Origin: UBA11606 sp964504305
Lineage (GTDB): Bacteria > Actinomycetota > Acidimicrobiia > Acidimicrobiales > Aldehydirespiratoraceae
NCBI GenBank assembly: GCA_964504305.1
Contig: CAZDEB010000012.1
Location: 1-64,000, forward strand
Direction of reading: 5' to 3'
Length of the DNA stretch: 64,000 bases
The translations under genes and the position numbers were made by a program. Numbering within the stretch: position 1 is the first letter of the stretch; every line of letters begins with the position of its first letter. Positions 58,984 to 64,000 of this stretch are shown here, one piece after another. The notes below the pieces were generated by a model. That model was not told where the DNA came from. It worked only from the letters and a program-made list of their open reading frames with translations, and made no database searches.

Positions 58984-59516
58984 TCGCTCACCTCGGTGGC
59001 CAATCGTTCGAGTTGCAGATCTTGCACGACGCGCTGCGGCCCGGCCCCCGGCCTCGCCCGGCGGACCTCTCGAAGCGCGCCGTCGATGCCAAACCCGAGC
59101 CCAACCAGGGTGAGAGCGGCAATCAAACCGGCGCGACCTCGACCCGAACTGCAATGCACCACAACACTGTCGCCGTCGACCAACCGGGTACAGACCGCCG
59201 CAACCAGTGATTTCGTAGCCGAGTCAGAAGCGATTGAGCCGTCATCGATCGCCAACCACAGCGCTTCGTGGGGTTGAGGTTCGTTGAGCCAAGCCTCGTA
59301 TCCCGGCGCAAGCAACCCGAACTCGGCAAGGGGCAACAAGCACACCAAGGTGTCGGCGCCAAGCTGGTCGAGTAGCAAACCAGGATCAGTGCGAACCTTG
59401 TCCAACCCGCACAAGTACAGCGCGCCGGGGGCGCCGGGCACGGCCACCCGATCAACTCCATCGATTGACGGGTTAGCCGACGCGGTGTCGCAACCGCTCA
59501 ACTGACGTTTGGCCAT
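58968..59516 (-). CDS. Dual-specificity/tyrosine phosphatase-like protein
   Basis: A 182-residue phosphatase with the P-loop VVVHCSSGRGRAGLIAALTL (HC-x5-R), a DDG-containing acid loop (LAIDDGSIAS) and an N-terminal beta-rich part (RVAVPGAPGALYLCGLDK). It belongs to the cyclin-dependent-kinase-inhibitor-3/DSP-like group. The start is ATG 59516 with GGAGGAG upstream. A GGAGGGTGCC-type repeat lies further upstream. It overlaps the decarboxylase 3' end by 16 bp (convergent). Confidence 0.82.
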   Translation of the reverse strand: MAKRQLSGCDTASANPSIDGVDRVAVPGAPGALYLCGLDKVRTDPGLLLDQLGADTLVCLLPLAEFGLLAPGYEAWLNEPQPHEALWLAIDDGSIASDSATKSLVAAVCTRLVDGDSVVVHCSSGRGRAGLIAALTLVGLGFGIDGALREVRRARPGAGPQRVVQDLQLERLATEVSDQFAL

Positions 59517-59522
59517 CGCTCC

Positions 59523-59561
59523 TCCAGGCAACCCCAGGCACCCTCCGGGCACCCTCCAAGC
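59523..59561. repeat. Short GGAGGGTGCC-type repeats upstream of phosphatase
   Basis: On the minus strand, GGAGGGTGCC occurs twice, with related CTGGGGTTGCC and CTGGAGGAG segments nearer the start codon. They multiply Shine-Dalgarno-like sequences ahead of ATG 59516. Confidence 0.6.
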
Positions 59562-59674
59562 AAGACAACAAAGAGTAGCGAAACCGGCCACACCAAGTGA
59601 TGGATGGTCGGCGTATCTTCACCCCCCCCAATTTCGATACGGCACCAAGTCTCGGTCTCGGCCAGACTGGACAG

Positions 59675-60919
59675 ATGCGTCTCGGAGAAACTTTCAACGT
59701 CCAACCCGGCGACGAACCCCGCCCTCTGAGCGGCATCCGGGTCCTGGCCGCCGAACAAATGGCGGCTCTGCCGTTTGCTACCCAACTTCTGGGACGCCTT
59801 GGGGCCGAAGTCGTCAAGGTCGAACATCCCAGCGGCGGCGAGAGCGGCCGAGGCTCGGTCCCCTTCGTGACCGACCCCGAGGGTCGCGCCGTTGGCGCGA
59901 CCTTCCTGCGCAACAACTTCTCGAAAAAGTCGGTCACCATCGACCTCAAGAACCCCCGCGGCGTCGAACTCTTTTTGGCCCTCAGCAAGAAGTTCGACGT
60001 GGTCGCCGAAAACTTCAAAGCCGGCACGGCCGACCGCCTGGGCATCGGCTACGACGCGGTGGCGGCAATCCATCCCGAAGTCGTTTACCTCTCGGTGTCA
60101 GGGTTCGGCAACGATCCCGCCTCGCCGTACGTCCACCGCGCGGCTTACGCGGCTGTCGTCGAAGCAATGTCGGGCATCTACGAGTACAAACGACGCGAAG
60201 GGCGTCGCCCGACCGCCAATCCCGTGGGTGCGCTCGGCGACATCAGTTCGGCGCTGTTCGGCGTGATCGGGATTCTGGCCGCGCTGCGTCAACGCGATCT
60301 TCGCGGCTACGGCCAGCACATCGATATCGCGATGCTCGACGCCACCATGGCGATGACCGACATCGTCACCAACTTTGTGTCGATGGGGATTCCCGACGAG
60401 CAATCAAGTGGCATCGGCATAGTCGAAACCTTCGCCGCCGGGGAGGGACATTTTGTGCTGCAAGTGGTTCGAGAGCACCATTTTGCATCGGTGGCCAAAC
60501 TCACTGGCAACGCCGATTGGCTCAGCGACGAACGGTTCGCAACTCGCGCCGGCTGGCAGCAACATTTCGAATCGATCATCCGGCCCGCAATCGAGTCGTG
60601 GGCGGCCGACAAGACCAACCGCGAAGCGGTGGCCTTGCTCGCGGCTGAAGGGATAGCGGCCGGGGAATCCAACACCAGCACCGAGATTGTGTCCGATCCC
60701 CACGTCGAGGCCCGCAACATGTTGGTGGCAATGGACCATCCCCAGGGCGGCGATCCGATCCTCGTGCCGGGTAACCCGATCAAGATGTCACGAACCGCCG
60801 AGGGACCAGAGACTCGGGTGCCATGGCTGGGCGAACACACCGAGACGGTTCTGGGCGCCGAACTTGGTCTCGACCACCACGAGATCGACGCTCTCCGGGA
60901 ACTAGGAATACTGGGCTGA
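59675..60919 (+). CDS. Class III (CaiB/BaiF) CoA-transferase, second
   Basis: A 414-residue class III CoA-transferase. LSGIRVLAAEQMAALPFATQ and LGAEVVKVEHPSGGESGRGS open it, SVTIDLKNPRGVELFLALSK and VVYLSVSGFGNDPASPYVHR follow, and the probable catalytic Asp is in GQHIDIAMLDATMAMTD. I took ATG 59675 (MRLGETF). An upstream in-frame start at 59597 exists, with a run of about eight C between. It is followed by the operator-controlled acyl-CoA dehydrogenase. Confidence 0.86.
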   Translation: MRLGETFNVQPGDEPRPLSGIRVLAAEQMAALPFATQLLGRLGAEVVKVEHPSGGESGRGSVPFVTDPEGRAVGATFLRNNFSKKSVTIDLKNPRGVELFLALSKKFDVVAENFKAGTADRLGIGYDAVAAIHPEVVYLSVSGFGNDPASPYVHRAAYAAVVEAMSGIYEYKRREGRRPTANPVGALGDISSALFGVIGILAALRQRDLRGYGQHIDIAMLDATMAMTDIVTNFVSMGIPDEQSSGIGIVETFAAGEGHFVLQVVREHHFASVAKLTGNADWLSDERFATRAGWQQHFESIIRPAIESWAADKTNREAVALLAAEGIAAGESNTSTEIVSDPHVEARNMLVAMDHPQGGDPILVPGNPIKMSRTAEGPETRVPWLGEHTETVLGAELGLDHHEIDALRELGILG

Positions 60920-60935
60920 GGCCCGGCGTGCCTAC

Positions 60936-60956
60936 AATCTGACGGACCGTCAGATT
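60936..60956. promoter_or_regulatory. TetR-type operator (site B), 21-bp palindrome
   Basis: AATCTGACGG-A-CCGTCAGATT is a perfect 10-1-10 palindrome ending 10 bp before the GTG start of the acyl-CoA dehydrogenase. It contains the same TCTGAC...GTCAGA core as sites A, C and D. Confidence 0.78.
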
Positions 60957-60966
60957 GAAGGTGCCT

Positions 60967-62190
60967 GTGGATTTCGAGTTCACCCCCGACCAACAACAGT
61001 TCTCCGTGGACGTCAAGGAATTCCTCGACCAAAACGACGACCCCGATGTGTTCGACGTGACACGAGAGAACATGGCGCAAATCGTTGACACGGCCAAACG
61101 TCGCGCCTTCATGAAGAAGCTCGGACACAAAGGGTGGCTGGGGATCACTTGGCCCGAGAAATACAACGGTTCCAACGGCGAAGGGGTGTATGAGTACATC
61201 CTCAACGAGCAACTGGCCGGCCGCGGCGGACCCCAAATCGGCAAAGGCGTCGGCATCATCGGCAAGACGCTCATTGCCCACGGCTCCGACAAGCTCAAAG
61301 ACGAATTCCTTCCTCAAATCCTCGAAAACGATGTCGAGTTTGCGGTGGGCTACTCCGAACCCGATGCCGGCTCCGACGCCGCGTCGATGCGGCTCAGAGC
61401 CGACCGAATCACCAGCGACGCCGGCGAAAACGGCTGGATACTCAACGGTCAGAAAACCTGGACCACGTCGGCCCATTTTGCCGAGTGGTACTGGGTCGGG
61501 GCTCGCACCGATCCCGACAACAAGCACATGGGGATCACGTTGATGTTGGTGCCCCTCGACCAAGAGGGCATCACCATCACCGGTATCTGGACGATGGGCG
61601 ACGAACGCACCAACGAAGTGTGGTTCGACGATGTGTTTGTGTCCGATGATTACGTCGTTGGCGAGATCAACTACGGATTTCGCTACATCAGCCAAGCGCT
61701 CGATCTCGAGCGGTTCACCATGTTCACCATGTCGCCGATTCTCCAGCGACTCGATCTGCTCACCGACTACGTCAATTCGACTCAACGCGACGGCGAACCG
61801 CTCCGCGACGACCCATTGATTCGTACCCGACTCGCCCAACTGCATACCGACGCCGAAGTCGCGCGAGTCATGGGCCTCAAGTTCGTGAACGAGGCCGTCA
61901 AGGTCGAACGCGCTCACAAGGAAGGCAAGGAAGGGTTCCAACCGCCCACCGTCGAAGCATCCGAATACAAGCTGTTCGCCACCGAACTTTCCAAGCGGTT
62001 GGCCGACGCGGCCATGGATATTGGCGGGCCGGGCTCTCAGCTACGGGTCCACACCGACGACGCGCCAATGAAGGGCCGGTCCGAGTCGACTTACCGCTAC
62101 ACCGTCATAGACACGATCGGCGGCGGTTCCTCAGAGATCCAGCGCAACATCATTTCGCGACGCGGCCTCGGCCTGCCAAAAAACTTCTGA
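60967..62190 (+). CDS. Acyl-CoA dehydrogenase (CoA-catabolic operon)
   Basis: A 407-residue acyl-CoA dehydrogenase. DFEFTPDQQQFSVDVKEFLD starts it, VGYSEPDAGSDAASMRLRAD and NGQKTWTTSAHFAEWYW are the FAD/substrate loops, and SESTYRYTVIDTIGGGSSEI followed by QRNIISRRGLGLPK is the C-terminal end. The start is taken as GTG 60967; a TTG at 60955 would overlap the operator. Likely cotranscribed with the CoA-transferase and MaoC genes downstream, it would be derepressed by an acyl-CoA ligand of the unknown TetR-type regulator. Confidence 0.88.
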   Translation: MDFEFTPDQQQFSVDVKEFLDQNDDPDVFDVTRENMAQIVDTAKRRAFMKKLGHKGWLGITWPEKYNGSNGEGVYEYILNEQLAGRGGPQIGKGVGIIGKTLIAHGSDKLKDEFLPQILENDVEFAVGYSEPDAGSDAASMRLRADRITSDAGENGWILNGQKTWTTSAHFAEWYWVGARTDPDNKHMGITLMLVPLDQEGITITGIWTMGDERTNEVWFDDVFVSDDYVVGEINYGFRYISQALDLERFTMFTMSPILQRLDLLTDYVNSTQRDGEPLRDDPLIRTRLAQLHTDAEVARVMGLKFVNEAVKVERAHKEGKEGFQPPTVEASEYKLFATELSKRLADAAMDIGGPGSQLRVHTDDAPMKGRSESTYRYTVIDTIGGGSSEIQRNIISRRGLGLPKNF

Positions 62191-62205
62191 GATGAGAACC
62201 GTTCG

Positions 62206-63372
62206 ATGACTGTTGGTGCCCTCGAAGGGATCCGCGTTCTCGACCTTGCGTCGGTCGGGCCCGGGGCTCGCGCGTCGCGGATTTTGTCGGACTACGGCGC
62301 CGAGGTCATCAAGGTTGGTCCTACACCGCGCCATGGTGGCGTTCAGCTCACTCCCCCGTTCTACGCCTACAGCGGACATCGTCTGATGAAACGAGTCCTG
62401 CTCGATCTCAAGAACGACGACGGCCGGCAAGCGTTCTTGGACCTCGCGGCCACTGCCGACGTGGTCCTCGAGAGTTTCCGCCCCGGAGTGGTCGATCGAC
62501 TCGGCATCGGGTTCGAGCAAGTGGCGGCCCTCAACTCGCGCTTGGTCTACTGCTCGACCAGCGGATTCGGACAAACAGGACCCAAGAGTGGCTGGGCTGG
62601 TCACGACGTCAACTACTTGGCCCTGTCGGGGTACCTCGATTGCACCGGCCGCCGCGCCGACGGGTCGCCTCCCCTGCCCGGCGCTACGGTCGCCGATATC
62701 GCCGCCGGGGGCATGCACGCGGTAATGGCGATCATGGCGGCGCTGCTGCGACGCGAGAAGACCGGCGCGGGCGAACTGCTCGACGTGTCGATCGCCGACG
62801 GCGCGTTCGGACTGATGTCGCTTTACGTCGACGAATACCTCGCCACCGGCACCGAACCGGGCCCTGGCCACTACATCCTCACCGGCAAATTCGCTTGCTA
62901 CGACACCTACGGCTGCTCCGACGGCCGCCATGTCGCAGTCGGGGCAATCGAACCGGTGTTTTGGCGAAACCTCTGCCGCGAGTTGGGCCTCGAACGGTAC
63001 GCCGATCAACAAATGAATGTCGAAGCCCAAGCCGAAATCCGAGCGGCGATGGCGTCGGTTCTAGCCACCAAGACCCGCGACCAGTGGGCCAGTCGACTCG
63101 GGCCGGCCGATTGCTGCGTGTCGCCGGTCTTGACCGTGGCCGAGGCAACGACCGACGAGCACTACGCCGAACGAAAAGTCGTGGTTGATGCAGTGCACGA
63201 AACCGAGGGACCGTTTCGCCAAACTGGCGCGGTGTGGGCCGCCACAAATCGTCCGACCGAGCCTTATTCGGTGCGCCCTGGCGACGCTACAGATACCGGC
63301 GCGCTCCTAACCGAAGCCGGCTACACCCCCGATCGACTTGGTGCGCTACTCGAACAAGGAGTCGTCTTGTGA
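62206..63372 (+). CDS. Class III (CaiB/BaiF) CoA-transferase, third
   Basis: A 388-residue class III CoA-transferase. EGIRVLDLASVGPGARASRI and DYGAEVIKVGPTP open it, RVLLDLKNDDGRQAFLDLAA and LVYCSTSGFGQTGPKSGWAG follow, and the probable catalytic Asp is in LLDVSIADGAFGLMS. Of the alpha-methylacyl-CoA racemase-like subtype by length. It overlaps the hydratase gene by GTGA and so sits in one operon with the acyl-CoA dehydrogenase and MaoC genes. Confidence 0.88.
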   Translation: MTVGALEGIRVLDLASVGPGARASRILSDYGAEVIKVGPTPRHGGVQLTPPFYAYSGHRLMKRVLLDLKNDDGRQAFLDLAATADVVLESFRPGVVDRLGIGFEQVAALNSRLVYCSTSGFGQTGPKSGWAGHDVNYLALSGYLDCTGRRADGSPPLPGATVADIAAGGMHAVMAIMAALLRREKTGAGELLDVSIADGAFGLMSLYVDEYLATGTEPGPGHYILTGKFACYDTYGCSDGRHVAVGAIEPVFWRNLCRELGLERYADQQMNVEAQAEIRAAMASVLATKTRDQWASRLGPADCCVSPVLTVAEATTDEHYAERKVVVDAVHETEGPFRQTGAVWAATNRPTEPYSVRPGDATDTGALLTEAGYTPDRLGALLEQGVVL

Positions 63373-63887
63373 CCGAGTTGCCATCGTCGATCACCGATTC
63401 GATCGGTCAGCCCCAATACCCCAAGACGGCAAACTTTCCGGTCGAGTCGAGCTACTCCTGGAACACGTTGTCGGCCACCGAGAACGCCAACCCTCTCTAT
63501 TGGGACGAGGCAGTAGCGGCCGAACTCACCAACGGCATGACCGTTCCGCCGTCGACGCTGTCGCTGTGGATGCGGCCCCACCGATGGGAACCCGGCGCGA
63601 CCGAGGAACTCGTTGCTCTTCAGGTTCACTTCGACCTCAAATCTGCTCTCAACCTGCCCGAAGCAATCATGAGCGACAACACGCTCATCTTGCACGAGCC
63701 CGTCCGACCCGGAGACGTGATCTCGCACCATCAGATCCTGCGGTCGATCAGCGAACCCAAAACAACCAAACTCGGCTCGGGCCGGTTCTGGGTGATCGAC
63801 ATCGAATACCACAATCAAAACGGGACCCTGGTCGGGATCGAGAGCTACACCGGCTTTGGCTACCGCCGAGCGGAGGTCCAAGCATGA
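63369..63887 (+). CDS. MaoC/FAS1-like N-terminal dehydratase domain protein
   Basis: A 172-residue hotdog-fold protein of the FAS1-like dehydratase type. YSWNTLSATENANPLYWDEA opens it, TVPPSTLSLWMRPHRWEP follows, and HEPVRPGDVISHHQILRSIS with KLGSGRFWVIDIEYHNQNGT makes the core. Such proteins often pair with a second MaoC protein to form an enoyl-CoA hydratase heterodimer, as the next gene suggests. The start is GTG 63369. It ends with an ATGA overlap. Confidence 0.85.
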   Translation: MTELPSSITDSIGQPQYPKTANFPVESSYSWNTLSATENANPLYWDEAVAAELTNGMTVPPSTLSLWMRPHRWEPGATEELVALQVHFDLKSALNLPEAIMSDNTLILHEPVRPGDVISHHQILRSISEPKTTKLGSGRFWVIDIEYHNQNGTLVGIESYTGFGYRRAEVQA

Positions 63888-64000
63888 GTTTCTTGATGCT
63901 CGAGGACATATCCGTTGGCCAAACATTGCCGCCGCTGAGCTACGACGTGACCGCCACCACAGTCGTGCTTGGGGCGTTGGCGAGCCGCGATTGGCGGCCG
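63884..64000 (+). CDS. MaoC-like hydratase, partial (runs off the window)
   Basis: The ATG at 63884 overlaps the previous stop. The 39 visible residues (MSFLMLEDISVGQTLPPLSY, then DVTATTVVLGALASRDWRP) match the start of MaoC-type hotdog hydratases. It probably forms a pair with the preceding hydratase subunit. The 3' end lies beyond the window. Confidence 0.7.
   Translation, partial: MSFLMLEDISVGQTLPPLSYDVTATTVVLGALASRDWRP

Noticed and set aside
60307..61941. 544-codon minus-strand ORF
   Set aside because: It is fully antisense to the second CoA-transferase and the acyl-CoA dehydrogenase, both of which have complete family motifs. The product has no recognisable domain. Long antisense frames are expected at this GC content.

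Overview
The window is high-GC, densely packed bacterial DNA. It most resembles a free-living, probably aquatic actinobacterium of the Acidimicrobiia type. Supporting traits are DUF2510 membrane proteins, an F420-type luciferase-like oxidoreductase, short secreted proteins ending in LPxTG-like motifs, SufU-type Fe-S assembly, frequent GTG/TTG starts and many TANNNT boxes 5-8 nt before start codons (leaderless mRNAs). The taxonomic placement is inference. I see no rRNA, tRNA, IS element, phage gene or CRISPR array.

Layout. 0.06-10.1 kb is a surface-polysaccharide locus: two paralogous GT2 enzymes, a GT4 enzyme, a sugar epimerase, an initiating phosphoglycosyl transferase, a NeuD-like acetyltransferase, a FlaA1/CapD dehydratase broken by a frameshift, and a DUF4012 protein. 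10.2-22.5 kb is mixed housekeeping: an RNase HI-SLOG fusion, AceE, a HhH-GPD protein, an acyl-CoA dehydrogenase, a VapBC toxin-antitoxin pair and an amidase, with one unexplained structured intergenic stretch. 23.2-33.9 kb holds Fe-S assembly split into two convergent operons, sufC1-sufS-sufU (+) and sufB-x-sufD-Rieske-sufC2 (-). Between them lie two DUF2510 paralogs, a cysteine-rich protein and a decayed GH43 glycosidase. 33.9-36.4 kb is a small minus-strand operon.

36.5-38.5 kb is a two-gene operon: a thioredoxin-fusion protein followed by a UGSC selenoprotein whose in-frame UGA splits it for ordinary gene callers. 38.6-52.7 kb holds an acyl-CoA dehydrogenase, CapA, an eIF2B-like protein, a thioredoxin-fold protein, class I fumarase, FetAB, an LLM oxidoreductase, an LPNTG surface protein, DUF1501/DUF1800 and a CBS/MetB transsulfuration pair. 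52.8-64 kb is a CoA-dependent catabolic region (three class III CoA-transferases, an acyl-CoA dehydrogenase, a Baeyer-Villiger-type monooxygenase, a phosphotransferase, MaoC-type hydratases). A second selenoprotein, SelW-like with a CxxU motif, is embedded in a YbaK-SelW-decarboxylase string.

The main results are two selenoproteins that need UGA readthrough, a 17-bp palindromic operator found four times that links two catabolic genes with a surface protein, a candidate structured RNA, 15-bp CTAG-containing tandem repeats at gene ends, and two genes whose breakage can be traced base by base.
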